In this document: one piece after another, positions 38,215-47,876 of the stretch
How the letters are laid out: every line of letters starts with the position of its first letter
Position numbering within the stretch: the first letter of the stretch is position 1
Source: Fictibacillus gelatini DSM 15865
GTDB taxonomy: Bacteria; Bacillota; Bacilli; Bacillales; Fictibacillaceae
Length of the DNA stretch: 64,000 nucleotides
Assembly (NCBI RefSeq): GCF_000430745.1
Contig: NZ_AUMP01000003.1
Location: 95,503 to 159,502, forward strand
Direction of reading: 5' to 3'
The notes under the pieces: generated by a model
Seen by the model: the letters and a program-made list of their open reading frames with translations, nothing else
Told to the model about the DNA's origin: nothing
Database searches by the model: none
Program-made: the position numbers and the translations under genes

Positions 38215-39761
38215 TGGATATTTATAATAAAATTAGCGAACTTTATGATAAAAAAAGAGAAATAGAGCTTGGAGGCGGAGATGCGCGAATCGATAAGCAG
38301 CATGAACGAGGAAAGCTGACTGCCCGTGAGCGCATCGATTTATTGCTTGATGAAGGGACTTTTGTCGAATTAAATCCGTTTATTGAACACCGATGCACGG
38401 ATTTTGGGTTGAAAGATATGAAGGCCCCTGGAGAAGGGGTTGTCACAGGATATGGAAAAATTCACGGGCGTCCTGTTTATTTATTTGCCCAGGATTTTAC
38501 CGTGTTCGGTGGCGCCCTCGGTGAAATGCATGCACAAAAAATCGCCAATGTGATGGATCTGGCGGCGAAAAACGGAACGCCGTTTATTGGACTGAATGAC
38601 TCGGGTGGCGCGCGAATTCAGGAAGGTGTCGTTTCCCTTGACGGATATGGCCATATTTTTTACAGAAATTCGATCTACTCCGGAGTTATTCCGCAAATAT
38701 CCGTCATTATGGGGCCGTGCGCCGGAGGAGCTGTCTATTCGCCAGCTATCACCGATTTTGTTTTCATGGTGAAGGAGACGAGCCAAATGTTCATTACCGG
38801 ACCGAAAGTCATTGAAACGGTAACAGGTGAAAAAATTACTTCCGAAGATTTAGGCGGTGCTAAAGTACATAGCACGAAAAGCGGAAATGCTCATTTTATG
38901 GCGGACAATGAAGAAGAAGTATTGGAAGAAGTACGCCGTCTCCTTTCTTATTTACCGCAAAACAATAAGGAAAAGCCCGTAAGCAAAGCTTGCGGTAGGG
39001 AAAATGACTATTGTCCGGATCTTGCAGATAGCGTGCCGTTTGATTCAACGAAGCCGTACGATGTGCGAAACGTTGTAGAACAAGTGGTGGATCCTCATTC
39101 GTTTATGGAAGTTCACGCTCAATTTGCGAGAAATATCGTCGTCGGCTTTGCAAGAATAAAAGGTGAAGTGGTAGGATTAGTATGTAACCAACCAAAAGTG
39201 ATGGCAGGCGGCCTGGATATCGATTCTTCGGATAAGGCCTCTCGTTTTATTCGTTTTTGTGATTCGTTTAATATCCCGCTCATTACGTTTGAAGATGTAA
39301 CCGGCTTTTTCCCGGGAATCAAGCAAGAGCATGGCGGCATTATCAGGCACGGCGCCAAAATTCTATACTCCTATTCGGAGGCGACCGTTCCGAAAATTAC
39401 AGTAATTTTAAGAAAAGCGTTTGGCGGGGCGTATGTTGCGCTAAATAGTAAATCAATTGGAGCCGATCTTGTTTATGCATGGCCGAATGCAGAAATCGCA
39501 GTAATGGGGCCGCAGGGTGCCGCCAATATTATTTTCGCGAAGGAAATCGAGCAGAGCGGCAATCCAGAGGAAACACGTGCGGCAAAAATTGAAGAATACC
39601 GAACAAAATTTGCCAATCCATATGTGGCCGCTTCAATGGGCATGGTCGATGACGTGATCGATCCGAGGGAAACGAGAATCAAATTAATACAGGCTCTTGA
39701 AATGCTTAAGACAAAACAGGAGGACAGGCCGTTGAAAAAACACGGGAACATTCCGCTGTAA
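38214..39761 (+). CDS. Acyl-CoA carboxyltransferase (propionyl-CoA carboxylase beta / MmdA family)
   Basis: The 515-residue protein is a biotin-dependent carboxyltransferase: ERIDLLLDEGTFVELNPF, then GKIHGRPVYLFAQDFTVFGGALGEMHAQKI, FIGLNDSGGARIQEG, VIMGPCAGGAVYSPA, and in the C-terminal half FEDVTGFFPGIKQEHGGIIRHGAK. It either carboxylates propionyl-CoA or decarboxylates (S)-methylmalonyl-CoA. No biotin carrier, biotin carboxylase or sodium-pump subunit lies beside it; AccC and a carrier from elsewhere might serve. It is coupled to the fusion gene and corresponds to B. subtilis yqjD in position. Confidence 0.93.
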   Translation: MDIYNKISELYDKKREIELGGGDARIDKQHERGKLTARERIDLLLDEGTFVELNPFIEHRCTDFGLKDMKAPGEGVVTGYGKIHGRPVYLFAQDFTVFGGALGEMHAQKIANVMDLAAKNGTPFIGLNDSGGARIQEGVVSLDGYGHIFYRNSIYSGVIPQISVIMGPCAGGAVYSPAITDFVFMVKETSQMFITGPKVIETVTGEKITSEDLGGAKVHSTKSGNAHFMADNEEEVLEEVRRLLSYLPQNNKEKPVSKACGRENDYCPDLADSVPFDSTKPYDVRNVVEQVVDPHSFMEVHAQFARNIVVGFARIKGEVVGLVCNQPKVMAGGLDIDSSDKASRFIRFCDSFNIPLITFEDVTGFFPGIKQEHGGIIRHGAKILYSYSEATVPKITVILRKAFGGAYVALNSKSIGADLVYAWPNAEIAVMGPQGAANIIFAKEIEQSGNPEETRAAKIEEYRTKFANPYVAASMGMVDDVIDPRETRIKLIQALEMLKTKQEDRPLKKHGNIPL

Positions 39762-39802
39762 AATAGCCTGACCATCTTTAAAACAATAGGAGGACTGGCA
39801 GC

Positions 39803-40924
39803 ATGATCAACGAAAAACGTTTAGTGGATGAGTTTCTTGAACTCGTTCAAATTGATTCAGAAACGAGAAATGAAAAGGAAATTTCTAAAGTATTGATTCA
39901 AAAATTTACTGAGCTTGGCGTCGAAGTGTACGAAGATGATGCGGAATCGAAAACGGAACACGGCGCCGGCAACCTTATTTGTACATTAAAAGGCAATAAA
40001 GAAGGGGTTGATCCGATTTATTTTACTTCCCATATGGACACGGTCGTACCCGGCAAAGGCGTAAAGCCATCCATTAAAGATAGAGTGATCGTGACAGATG
40101 GAACGACGATTCTTGGAGCGGATGATAAAGCAGGGCTTGCTGCTATTTTCGAAGCGATAAAACAATTAAAAGAACAAAACATAAAACACGGCGACATTCA
40201 ATTTATAATTACGGTTGGGGAAGAATCCGGTTTAGTCGGGGCGAAAGTACTAGATTCGACGCGAATTACGGCTAAATACGGTTTTGCCCTTGACAGTGAC
40301 GGAAAAGTTGGAGATATTATCGTCGCTGCTCCAACTCAGGCAAAATTAAAAGTGAACATTTATGGGAAAACGGCTCATGCCGGAGTCGCACCTGAAAAAG
40401 GCATTTCAGCGATCACACTTGCTGCAAAAGCAATTGCTAAAATGCCGCTCGGCCGAATAGATGAAGAAACGACGGCAAATATCGGCCGTTTTGAAGGCGG
40501 AACACAAACAAATATCGTATGTGACCATGTGTTTATTCTCGCCGAAGCCCGCTCGCTTATTCCGGAAAAAATGGAAGCGCAGGTTGCAAAAATGAAAGAG
40601 GCGTTTGAAACGGTAGCGAAAGAAATGGGCGGAAGAGCCGAAGTTGAAGTCGAAATTATGTATCCGGGATTTAAATTTGGCGATGGGGATCATGTCGTTG
40701 AAGTTGCGAAAAAAGCGGCTGCAAGAATTGGAAGACCTCACCGTCTACTGCACAGTGGTGGAGGAAGCGATGCCAATGTGATCGCCGGATTTAATATTCC
40801 AACAGTCAATCTCGCTGTCGGGTATGAGGAAATTCATACGACAAATGAAAAGATGCCAATCGAGGAATTGGTAAAAACAGCGGAGATGGTTGTAGCAGTC
40901 ATACAAGAAACAGCAGGTGAATAA
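39803..40924 (+). CDS. yqjE: M20 family peptidase, PepT-like (YqjE)
   Basis: The 373-residue cytoplasmic zinc peptidase is of the peptidase T / YqjE type. Metal ligands are visible in TSHMDTV, LGADDKAG, GEESGLVGA, LDSDG and near the C-terminus EIHTTNE. Residues about 180-290 form the dimerisation domain. Substrates are probably small peptides. AGGAGG precedes the ATG. It is in the same place as B. subtilis yqjE, after the carboxyltransferase gene. Confidence 0.92.
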   Translation: MINEKRLVDEFLELVQIDSETRNEKEISKVLIQKFTELGVEVYEDDAESKTEHGAGNLICTLKGNKEGVDPIYFTSHMDTVVPGKGVKPSIKDRVIVTDGTTILGADDKAGLAAIFEAIKQLKEQNIKHGDIQFIITVGEESGLVGAKVLDSTRITAKYGFALDSDGKVGDIIVAAPTQAKLKVNIYGKTAHAGVAPEKGISAITLAAKAIAKMPLGRIDEETTANIGRFEGGTQTNIVCDHVFILAEARSLIPEKMEAQVAKMKEAFETVAKEMGGRAEVEVEIMYPGFKFGDGDHVVEVAKKAAARIGRPHRLLHSGGGSDANVIAGFNIPTVNLAVGYEEIHTTNEKMPIEELVKTAEMVVAVIQETAGE

Positions 40925-40927
40925 TAC

Positions 40928-40961
40928 AAATGGGCCTTTCTGGTACGGAAGGCCCATTTTT
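40928..40961 (+). terminator. Terminator after yqjE
   Basis: AAATGGGCCTTTC and GGAAGGCCCATTT form a strong stem followed by TTTTT. Confidence 0.92.
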
Positions 40962-41071
40962 AATTAGGAATTTGACAATTGTTTACATAGTCTATAGAAT
41001 ATTTTTATAATAGAACTGTTTGGAAGATTATGATAAAGAGTAGAGAGATGAGAATCAGGAGGGTTAGGGGA

Positions 41072-41569
41072 ATGTCAATGAACGAACTAGCGAACATGCA
41101 TATGATGCTGAATTATATGAGGGGAACGTATAAGGTTTTAGAAGAAGAATTGCAAACAGCGGCAAAGGCTCTTGGCCTGACGCAGGCGGAACAACACATA
41201 TTATGGATCGTTTCTTTCGAGAAAGATGTGACCATTTCAAGAATCGCTAAAATTGGTCTCTGGGATGTATCCACTGTCATGCAAGTTATTAAGCGATTAA
41301 AAGATAAACAGCTCGTTCAAGTCGTGAAAAAAAGCGATGATCGCCGGATTTCTTATGTAATGTTAACGGAAGAAGGAAAGAAAAAGCGAAAAGAATCCGA
41401 ACAGCTCGATTTGAAAATTTATCGTTTTTTCAAAAAATGGCTCGAAGATGAGACGAAGAAAGAATTCATCGCTGAATTAATTGAGCTGCATAGAGAAATT
41501 AACCAGCATTTTCACGGCCGGGAATATGTAAAGTGGATAGAAAGCACAACGAAAAACATAGCGGAATAA
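41072..41569 (+). CDS. MarR family transcriptional regulator, ScoC/Hpr-like
   Basis: The 165-residue protein has a winged-helix domain with ILWIVSFEKDVTISRIAKIGLWDVSTVMQVIKRLKDKQLV and the wing KKSDDRRISYVMLTEEG. The HILWI...ISxIAKxGxxxVST pattern is like that of ScoC (Hpr), the protease and sporulation regulator, but the length and C-terminus differ, so I give only the family. ATG 41072 has AGGAGGG 9 bp before; the longer frame from 41030 starts ahead of that. Targets are unknown. Confidence 0.85.
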   Translation: MSMNELANMHMMLNYMRGTYKVLEEELQTAAKALGLTQAEQHILWIVSFEKDVTISRIAKIGLWDVSTVMQVIKRLKDKQLVQVVKKSDDRRISYVMLTEEGKKKRKESEQLDLKIYRFFKKWLEDETKKEFIAELIELHREINQHFHGREYVKWIESTTKNIAE

Positions 41570-41612
41570 GAAGCATACATACATAACTAGTGGCCCGATA
41601 GGGGTGGATGAG

Positions 41613-41714
41613 ATGCGAAAAAGTTCATTTTGTCCATTCCTTTTTTATTTATTAGTAATAGGGAGCGGCGGCTATTGCCCTTGCTCCCTTTTTATTGGGA
41701 ATGTAGAAAAGTAA
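41613..41714 (+). CDS. Possible 33-residue membrane peptide overlapping a hairpin
   Basis: An ORF starts with ATG 8 bp after AGGGGTGG and encodes MRKSSFCPFLFYLLVIGSGG, then YCPCSLF and a short polar tail. It has a basic N-terminus, one hydrophobic stretch and three cysteines. Its second half coincides with a terminator-like hairpin at 41660-41693, which alone would explain the sequence. I cannot identify the peptide and consider it uncertain. Confidence 0.3.
   Translation: MRKSSFCPFLFYLLVIGSGGYCPCSLFIGNVEK
41660..41693 (+). terminator. Terminator after the MarR gene
   Basis: AGGGAGC and GCTCCCT enclose an inner GGC/GCC pair and are followed by TTTTT. Confidence 0.75.
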
Positions 41715-41819
41715 CTAATTGACTACTAAACGGATGGCTGATATTCTAATAATGAAAAAGAATGTATGTTCGTTTGCGTGCGTTATCAATCATTGCAGAG
41801 ACTAAAAGGTGGTGAAGAG

Positions 41820-43010
41820 ATGGGCGAGCAAAATCAAAAAAGAAGAATCATATTGCATGTAGATATGAATTGTTTCTATGCTTCTGTTGAATGCGCATTC
41901 GATCCGTCTCTTCAAGGTAAGCCGCTCGCAATTGCCGGTGATGTGGAAGACCGGCGGGGCATTGTCGTCACTTGCAGCTATGAAGCGCGCGAGTTTGGGA
42001 TCAAACCGCCCATGCCGCTCTGGGAAGCGAAACGATTATGCCGGCATCTGCTTGTGAAAAAACCAGATTTCCAAAAGTATAAAGCGATGTCTGCACGAAT
42101 GTTTCAATTGCTGAGAGAATATACCGATCTCGTAGAACCAGTCTCAATCGACGAAGGCTATATGGAATTAACCTATGTAAAAGCTGATCCGCTTTTCATT
42201 GCCTATGATATTCAAAGGCGATTGAAAGATGAACTTGGCCTTCCTTCAAGCATCGGGGTTGCTCCGAATAAGTTTCTTGCGAAAATGGCATCCGATATGA
42301 AAAAGCCGATGGGCATTACCATTCTCAGAAAGAGGGATATCCCAAAAATTCTCTGGCCGTTAGAAGTCGGGGAAATGCATGGGATTGGAAAAAAGACGGA
42401 ACATAAACTAAACGAATACGACATTTTTACGATAGGCGACCTTGCGAAAGAAGATTCTTATGCGATGAAGCAGCGGTTTGGCGTCAATGGTGTCAAAATG
42501 TGGGAGAGAGCGAACGGGATCGATGAAAGAAAGGTGGATCCTGACAGTGCTAATGATTATCAATCGATCGGCCATTCCACGACGTTAAAAGAAGATACGG
42601 TGAGCCAGACGATGCTAAGCGCTGTATTTTCAAGATTGGCGGAGTCGGTTGAGAGGAGATTAAGGCAAAAACAGGTGGTGTCTTCTGCCATTCAAATTGT
42701 CATTCGTTACGCGAATCGTCATACAATCACTCGCAGTAAAAAACTAGAAAACCCCATTCAAGAAAAAGAAAAAATCTATGAAAACGCGTGGCAGCTTTTT
42801 AAGAAACATTGGAACGGTGAACCCATTCGATTGCTCGGCGTAACAGCCCTTGATTTAGTGGAACGAGATTCGGCTTATATCCAGCTTGATCTTTTCCATT
42901 ACCATGAGGAAAAAAGAAGAGAAGATCTAACGAAAGCATTGGATGCGATCCGAAAAAAGTATGGAGATAAAGCGATTCAAAAAGGAAACAATAAAAAGTG
43001 TAAGGAATAA
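41820..43010 (+). CDS. dinB: DNA polymerase IV (Y family)
   Basis: DinB is an error-prone translesion polymerase. The 396-residue product has the catalytic motifs ILHVDMNCFYASVE (first Asp) and SIDEGYMEL (Asp-Glu pair), GVAPNKFLAKMASDMKKP, a helix-hairpin-helix thumb (GIGKKTEHKLNEYDIFTIGDL) and the little-finger domain. The tail has the sliding-clamp-type motif QLDLF (IQLDLFHY). ATG 41820 follows AAAGGTGG. A weak LexA-like sequence with GTTCG lies at 41759-41772. It corresponds to B. subtilis yqjH (polY1). Confidence 0.95.
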   Translation: MGEQNQKRRIILHVDMNCFYASVECAFDPSLQGKPLAIAGDVEDRRGIVVTCSYEAREFGIKPPMPLWEAKRLCRHLLVKKPDFQKYKAMSARMFQLLREYTDLVEPVSIDEGYMELTYVKADPLFIAYDIQRRLKDELGLPSSIGVAPNKFLAKMASDMKKPMGITILRKRDIPKILWPLEVGEMHGIGKKTEHKLNEYDIFTIGDLAKEDSYAMKQRFGVNGVKMWERANGIDERKVDPDSANDYQSIGHSTTLKEDTVSQTMLSAVFSRLAESVERRLRQKQVVSSAIQIVIRYANRHTITRSKKLENPIQEKEKIYENAWQLFKKHWNGEPIRLLGVTALDLVERDSAYIQLDLFHYHEEKRREDLTKALDAIRKKYGDKAIQKGNNKKCKE

Positions 43011-43067
43011 GGCCCGTCACCTTTACATACAATCATCCTAAAGCAATTGATAGGTTGGTGATTTGAA

Positions 43068-43718
43068 TTGAATCGATTCGCCCGCTATTTTAAATCGGCG
43101 CTTATCGTTATTTTCTTATTGTTGTTTCTGTTTTTAGCGTTCCAATACAACAAACAGTTGGTGCGATCGTTTGACCGAACCGTTATCCATTTTATTACCG
43201 GTTTTGAGACGAAGAACGTGACTTCTTTTTTTATTGTTCTTACAACGATCGCCACAAAATACTATGAATATTTATTTTTAGCCCTGTTTGCCGTCATTTT
43301 TCTCCTGTTTTTACGAAGAATGCTGGAACCGGTTATGCTCGCTGTCACGTTGATTGGCGTCAGATACGGAAATCATTTGTTAAAAGATTGGTTCGGCCGC
43401 GAGCGGCCTGCTTCTCATCCATTAATTGAGGCGGGAGGGTACAGCTTTCCAAGCGGCCACGCGATGATTTCGATCGCTTTTTTTGGCATGGCGGCATATT
43501 TGATTATTTCGGTTATAAAGGAACGAGTGATCGTTAAACGGTGGATTGCCATAGTTACTGCTTTATTTATTTTGCTTGTCGGCATTAGCAGGATTTATTT
43601 AGGAGTGCATTATCCAAGTGACATATTAGCGGGATTTGCCGTTGGAGGAATCTGGCTTTTAGCTTGTATCGGCATATACGACTTTTTTGCCAAAAAACGA
43701 ATAAAAGTACTTCTTTAA
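43068..43718 (+). CDS. PAP2 family lipid phosphatase, canonical motifs
   Basis: The 216-residue membrane protein has about six helices and the three PAP2 motifs: [17 protein letters not shown] and [12 protein letters not shown]. Such enzymes remove phosphate from lipids, for example undecaprenyl diphosphate or phosphatidylglycerophosphate. The exact substrate cannot be told. The start is TTG 43068 after AGGTTGGTG. A second, divergent PAP2 gene lies at 52792. rnz follows 11 bp downstream. Confidence 0.9.
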   Translation: MNRFARYFKSALIVIFLLLFLFLAFQYNKQLVRSFDRTVIHFITGFETKNVTSFFIVLTTIATKYYEYLFLALFAVIFLLFLRRMLEPVMLAVTLIGVRYGNHLLKDWFGRERPASHPLIEAGGYSFPSGHAMISIAFFGMAAYLIISVIKERVIVKRWIAIVTALFILLVGISRIYLGVHYPSDILAGFAVGGIWLLACIGIYDFFAKKRIKVLL

Positions 43719-43729
43719 GGTGGAGACGA

Positions 43730-44659
43730 ATGGAAATACAATTTTTAGGAACTGGAGCTGGAATGCCTTCAAAACAGCGAAATGTAACGGCCGTTGCGTT
43801 GACATTTTTACAGAGTGCGAACGTCTGGCTGTTTGACTGTGGCGAGGCGACGCAGCACCAGATTTTACATACATCGATTAGACCGAGGAAAATAGAAAAA
43901 ATTTTTATTACCCATATGCATGGAGACCATATATTCGGATTGCCCGGCTTGCTTGGAAGCCGTTCATTTCAGAGCGGAGACAGCCCGCTCGTCATTTACG
44001 GACCTGAAGGAATACGGCAGTTTGTTGAAACAAGCCTGAAAGTGAGCGAGACACACCTCACATATCCGTTTGAAGTGGTAGAAATAGAGGAGGGCCTCAT
44101 TTTTGAAGACAGCGAGTACAGGGTATTCAGTAAAAAGCTGGATCACGTCATCGATAGTTTCGGCTATCGAATCGAGGAAAAAGAGCGCCCGGGTAAGCTG
44201 AAGGCCAGCTTATTAAAAGCAAAAGGGATTCCTCCGGGGCCGATTTATAAGAAATTAAAAGACGGGGAAGACGTCAAGTTGCAAGACGGTTTGGTCCTTT
44301 ACAGCCGCGAGTTCCTTACGTCTCCGCTTCCCGGAAGAGTTGTGGCCATTTTAGGAGATACCCGTTATTGTGAAAATGCGATTGCCCTTGCTAAAAATGC
44401 GGATGTCCTCGTTCATGAAGCGACATTTTCAGCCGACCTCAGCGAGCATGCGCAATTGTTCGGGCATGCAACGACAAAGCAGGCAGCTGAAATCGCTGTA
44501 AGGGCAGGCGCAAAACAATTAATATTGACTCATATTAGTTCAAGATATCAAAAAGAAGAAATAGACCGTCTGCTAGAGGAAGCGAAAACCATTTTTGAAA
44601 ACACAACGATAGCAGAAGATTTTAGCGTTTATGCGCTAAAAAAGAAAAACACTCTCTAG
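43730..44659 (+). CDS. rnz: Ribonuclease Z
   Basis: RNase Z cuts the 3' trailer from tRNA precursors that lack an encoded CCA. The 309-residue protein is of the metallo-beta-lactamase fold with [14 protein letters not shown] at the start, the zinc motif [13 protein letters not shown], the flexible arm ([17 protein letters not shown]), [13 protein letters not shown] and [17 protein letters not shown] precedes ATG 43730; a longer frame from 43664 lies inside the PAP2 gene. A terminator follows. Confidence 0.97.
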   Translation: MEIQFLGTGAGMPSKQRNVTAVALTFLQSANVWLFDCGEATQHQILHTSIRPRKIEKIFITHMHGDHIFGLPGLLGSRSFQSGDSPLVIYGPEGIRQFVETSLKVSETHLTYPFEVVEIEEGLIFEDSEYRVFSKKLDHVIDSFGYRIEEKERPGKLKASLLKAKGIPPGPIYKKLKDGEDVKLQDGLVLYSREFLTSPLPGRVVAILGDTRYCENAIALAKNADVLVHEATFSADLSEHAQLFGHATTKQAAEIAVRAGAKQLILTHISSRYQKEEIDRLLEEAKTIFENTTIAEDFSVYALKKKNTL

Positions 44660-44677
44660 TTAAGAGGGTGTTTTTTT
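44646..44677 (+). terminator. Terminator after rnz
   Basis: AACACTCT and AGAGGGTGTT (one G-T pair) form a stem followed by seven T residues. Confidence 0.82.
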
Positions 44678-44743
44678 CGCGTTTTACAGATAAGACACTG
44701 GCTTTAAAATTTCTTAATGGTTTTCAAACACAAGAGAAATTAA

Positions 44744-44772
44744 TTGAAAATTTTGATAAGTAGTGATATAGT
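44744..44772 (+). promoter_or_regulatory. Sigma-A type promoter
   Basis: TTGAAA, a 17-bp spacer and TATAGT lie about 50 bp before the nitronate monooxygenase gene. Confidence 0.65.
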
Positions 44773-44823
44773 GATTCCAGGAAAAATCCATAAGTTATGC
44801 TTATTTTATACATAGGGAAAGGG

Positions 44824-45801
44824 ATGGAACAGATGAAAACATTCTCTCAACTGGCTGAAGAACTCGTTTTGCCCGTTATCGCTGCCCCGATGTTTCTCGT
44901 ATCCAGTCCAGAAATGGTAATTGAAGGATGCAAGTCTGGAATCATTGGTTCGTTTCCGCTATTAAACGCACGAACATCTGCGATTTTAGAAGATTGGATG
45001 AAGCAAATTACAGAGGAATTAAATCAAGCGCGATTCGAAAATCCTAAGAGGCGGATTGCACCGTGGGCTGTCAATTTTATTGTACACCGAACGAATAAAC
45101 GATTTGAGGAAGACCTGGAGCTGATCGAGAAGTATGAACCTCCAATCGTCATTACATCTCTTGGTGACCCAAAGGCAGTTGTTGATATCGTCCATCAATA
45201 TGGCGGTCTCGTTTTTTCAGACGTGAGCAACCTTGTCCATGCACGAAAAGCGGCGAATACCGGTGTTGATGGATTGATCCTCGTTTGTAACGGGGCCGGG
45301 GGGCATGCAGGGATGATTAATCCGTTTGCCTTCTTAGGAGCAGTAAAGGAATTTTGGAATGGAATGACGATTCTTGCCGGGTGTATTTCAAGCGGCCGGG
45401 ATATTCTTGCGGCCCGGACGCTCGGTGCAGATTTCGCTTATATGGGTACACGCTTTATCGCTTCAACTGAAAGTTTTGCGAGTAGCGATTATCGTGATAT
45501 GATCATTGGCTCCACGTTAGAAGATTTAATTTATACGAATGCGTTCAGTGGAGTGAACGCAAATTACCTTATCCCAAGCATTAAAAGAGCGGGAGTATCC
45601 CTGGATCAACTTCAGAAAAAGGCGGCCGTTGATTTTTCGAAAATGTCAGATGCAAAAGCATGGAAAGACATCTGGTCGGCGGGGCAGGGGGTCAGCACCA
45701 TTAAAAAGATCGCTCCGATTGCTGAAATTGTTCGCAAGTTAAAGGAAGAATATGAAGAAGCATTGAACGGCATAGTGGAAAAGCATGCAAAAAGTTTCTA
45801 G
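44824..45801 (+). CDS. Nitronate monooxygenase family flavoprotein
   Basis: The 325-residue protein is an FMN-dependent TIM-barrel oxygenase of the nitronate monooxygenase (2-nitropropane dioxygenase) family. Features are LPVIAAPMFLVSSPEMV at the start, VCNGAGGHAGMINPFAFL, FMN phosphate-binding LAGCISSGRDILAARTLGADFAYMGTRFIASTES, and a helical C-terminus. Such enzymes detoxify alkyl nitronates, but related proteins have other roles. The start could be 44824 or 44833 (MKTFSQL), both with a GGGA-type site. Confidence 0.88.
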   Translation: MEQMKTFSQLAEELVLPVIAAPMFLVSSPEMVIEGCKSGIIGSFPLLNARTSAILEDWMKQITEELNQARFENPKRRIAPWAVNFIVHRTNKRFEEDLELIEKYEPPIVITSLGDPKAVVDIVHQYGGLVFSDVSNLVHARKAANTGVDGLILVCNGAGGHAGMINPFAFLGAVKEFWNGMTILAGCISSGRDILAARTLGADFAYMGTRFIASTESFASSDYRDMIIGSTLEDLIYTNAFSGVNANYLIPSIKRAGVSLDQLQKKAAVDFSKMSDAKAWKDIWSAGQGVSTIKKIAPIAEIVRKLKEEYEEALNGIVEKHAKSF

Positions 45802-45809
45802 ATATCTTA

Positions 45810-45848
45810 AAAAAGGAAGGACGACCACGTGATCGTTCTTCCTTTTTT
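45810..45848. terminator. Bidirectional terminator
   Basis: AAAGGAAGGACGA and TCGTTCTTCCTTT pair between convergent genes with A and T runs on the two sides. Confidence 0.88.
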
Positions 45849-45849
45849 C

Positions 45850-46866
45850 TTACCATCCCCGTTCATATTGTTTCGGAGGCGTTAAGTTCACGCCGAGTTC
45901 TTTTGCCGCCGTTCTTGGCCAATACGGATCCCTGAGCAATTCCCGGGCAAGAAAGATAAGGTCCGCCCGTTCGTTTTTCAATATTTCTTCAGCCTGAATC
46001 CCGCTAGTGATCAGACCAACTGCTCCTGTTAGCACATTCGCTTCTTTTTTTATAAGTTCCGCATAGGGGACTTGATAGCCGGGATATACGTCAATTTTCG
46101 CACGTACGACCGCCCCGGAGCTGCAGTCCACCAGGTCTACTCCTTGCTCTTTCATCCATGAAGCCATTATGGCATAATCTGCAGGTCCATATCCTTCTTC
46201 ATGATAATCATTTGCCGAAATGCGGACAAACAACGGACCGCTCCAGACTTCTTTCACCGCTTCAATGATTTCCTTTAAAAACCTGTAGCGTTTTTCCATA
46301 CTTCCACCGTATTCATCCTTTCGGTGGTTCGAAAGCGGTGAAAGGAATTCATTGATTAAATAACCGTGGGCGCCATGCAGTTCGATAATGTCAAAACCGG
46401 CTTCTTTTGCCCGCCTTGCGCCTTCTTTAAAGGCCTGGACCGTATCTTGAATTTGCTTAATCGTCATTTCTTCAGGTCGTTTCATATTTTCGCTGAAACT
46501 GATCGCTGAAGGTGCAATAATCGGCCCGTCTAGCTCAGCCTTTCTTCCGGCGTGGGCAAGTTGAATCCCGATTTTCGCCCCCTGCTCGTGAACCATCTCA
46601 ACAAGCTGTTGAAGACCGCTTCTATGTTCATCGCTCCAGATGCCAAGATCCCGGGGAGATATTCTTCCCTGTGGGGTAACGGCTGTTGCTTCTACAATAA
46701 TCAGCCCGACTTGCCCGACCGCTCTTGACGTATAATGAGTCAGATGCCAATTGTTTACCATTCCGTCTTCTTTTTCACATGAATACATGCACATTGGGGA
46801 CATAACAATCCTATTTTTAAGTGTGACGTCTTTTATCGTTAGTGGGCTAAATAGTTTACTCGACAT
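45850..46866 (-). CDS. namA: NADPH dehydrogenase NamA (Old Yellow Enzyme family)
   Basis: NamA (YqjM) is an FMN ene-reductase that reduces activated double bonds, nitro compounds and nitrate esters; it is induced by electrophile and oxidative stress in Bacillus. The 338-residue product matches that protein in length. It has [11 protein letters not shown] with the FMN-tuning Cys26, [41 protein letters not shown] and [20 protein letters not shown] precedes the ATG. It lies close to the nitronate enzyme gene, which hints at a shared role in nitro-compound detoxification. Confidence 0.96.
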   Translation of the reverse strand: MSSKLFSPLTIKDVTLKNRIVMSPMCMYSCEKEDGMVNNWHLTHYTSRAVGQVGLIIVEATAVTPQGRISPRDLGIWSDEHRSGLQQLVEMVHEQGAKIGIQLAHAGRKAELDGPIIAPSAISFSENMKRPEEMTIKQIQDTVQAFKEGARRAKEAGFDIIELHGAHGYLINEFLSPLSNHRKDEYGGSMEKRYRFLKEIIEAVKEVWSGPLFVRISANDYHEEGYGPADYAIMASWMKEQGVDLVDCSSGAVVRAKIDVYPGYQVPYAELIKKEANVLTGAVGLITSGIQAEEILKNERADLIFLARELLRDPYWPRTAAKELGVNLTPPKQYERGW

Positions 46867-46942
46867 GATGAATCACTCCTTTTATGTACGGATTACATCT
46901 TTTATAACATAGTTTGCTTGGATTTTGTTTTCATATGCTCAA

Positions 46943-46977
46943 AGAAAATGAGCGCTCCGTATTGAATCGCTCATTTT
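46943..46977 (-). terminator. Terminator of the glycerophosphodiesterase gene
   Basis: AAAATGAGCG and CGCTCATTTT form a stem that overlaps the stop codon of the gene on the minus strand. Confidence 0.75.
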
Positions 46978-47750
46978 CCGGTTAATTTATTGTAGACCAT
47001 ATGCAAGAAGCTTTTAGGCGGAGGGATGAATCCGTTTAATAATGAAAGGGCTAAATCAGGTTTATCGGTAATAATGGCATCTACCTTCCAGTCGAGAAAA
47101 TACATGAGCCATTTTTTGTTGTTGACGGTATAGGGGCGTACATTGATCTGGTTAAAATGAAAGCCTTCAAGAATATAAGGAGGCAAACTTCTGAATTTTG
47201 GGTGGACGCTTCTTGCCCCAAGACTTTTCGCATAATGCCACGGTTCGTAAATTCCGGAAGAGTAAAGCGGTGCGATGTCAATCATATCATCAATTTCCCT
47301 CATTCTTACCAGACTATAATGGTTAAACGAAGAGATGATTGTTCGCTCCTTCATCCCATAAGCACAAACAAGATCATATACTTTTTTCTCTAACCCTTCA
47401 TAAGCGAATCGGTTATTTTTTAATTCAATATTTAAAAGTAAAGGTTTCGTGTAAATCCAATGCAGGAGCTCTTCAAGGGTTGGTATCGTCTCATTTCGAA
47501 AGACATTTGAAAACCAGCTCCCGGCATCCAGCGCCTTAATTTCATTGATTGTTAAATTTTTTATATAGCCTTTTCCGTTCGTCGTACGATTAACACTTTC
47601 ATCATGAATGATGACAGGGATGCCATCTTTTGATAATTGGACATCGGTTTCAATCCCATGAACACCAATTTCATAAGCTCTTTGGAACGAAATCATTGTG
47701 TTTTCCGGGCATTCTTTACTGGCTCCCCGGTGTCCGAAAATTTTTGTCAT
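46971..47750 (-). CDS. Glycerophosphodiester phosphodiesterase
   Basis: The 259-residue protein has the GDPD TIM-barrel pattern: GHRGASKECPENTMISFQRAYEIGVHGIETDVQLSKDG with the catalytic His and metal ligands, and VIIHDESVNRTTNG. It splits glycerophosphodiesters to glycerol 3-phosphate and an alcohol. No signal peptide is seen, so it acts in the cytoplasm. ATG 47750 follows AAAGGGGTG; the GTG at 47759 is part of that site. It resembles B. subtilis YqiK. Confidence 0.93.
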   Translation of the reverse strand: MTKIFGHRGASKECPENTMISFQRAYEIGVHGIETDVQLSKDGIPVIIHDESVNRTTNGKGYIKNLTINEIKALDAGSWFSNVFRNETIPTLEELLHWIYTKPLLLNIELKNNRFAYEGLEKKVYDLVCAYGMKERTIISSFNHYSLVRMREIDDMIDIAPLYSSGIYEPWHYAKSLGARSVHPKFRSLPPYILEGFHFNQINVRPYTVNNKKWLMYFLDWKVDAIITDKPDLALSLLNGFIPPPKSFLHMVYNKLTGK

Positions 47751-47843
47751 ATGAAGCACCCCTTTCTATTCTCTATTTCCACCTTATGATATCTAGCGGC
47801 AAATCGTTAGCTCTTCATTTCCCTTTTGCCTTAAAAATAAATA

Positions 47844-47875
47844 AAAAGAAGCTGAAACAATTCAGCTTCTTTTTA
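47844..47875 (-). terminator. Terminator of the 52-residue small gene
   Basis: AAGAAGCTGAA and TTCAGCTTCTT pair around ACAA, with A and T runs outside, directly after the small gene's stop on the minus strand. Confidence 0.85.
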
Positions 47876-47876
47876 A

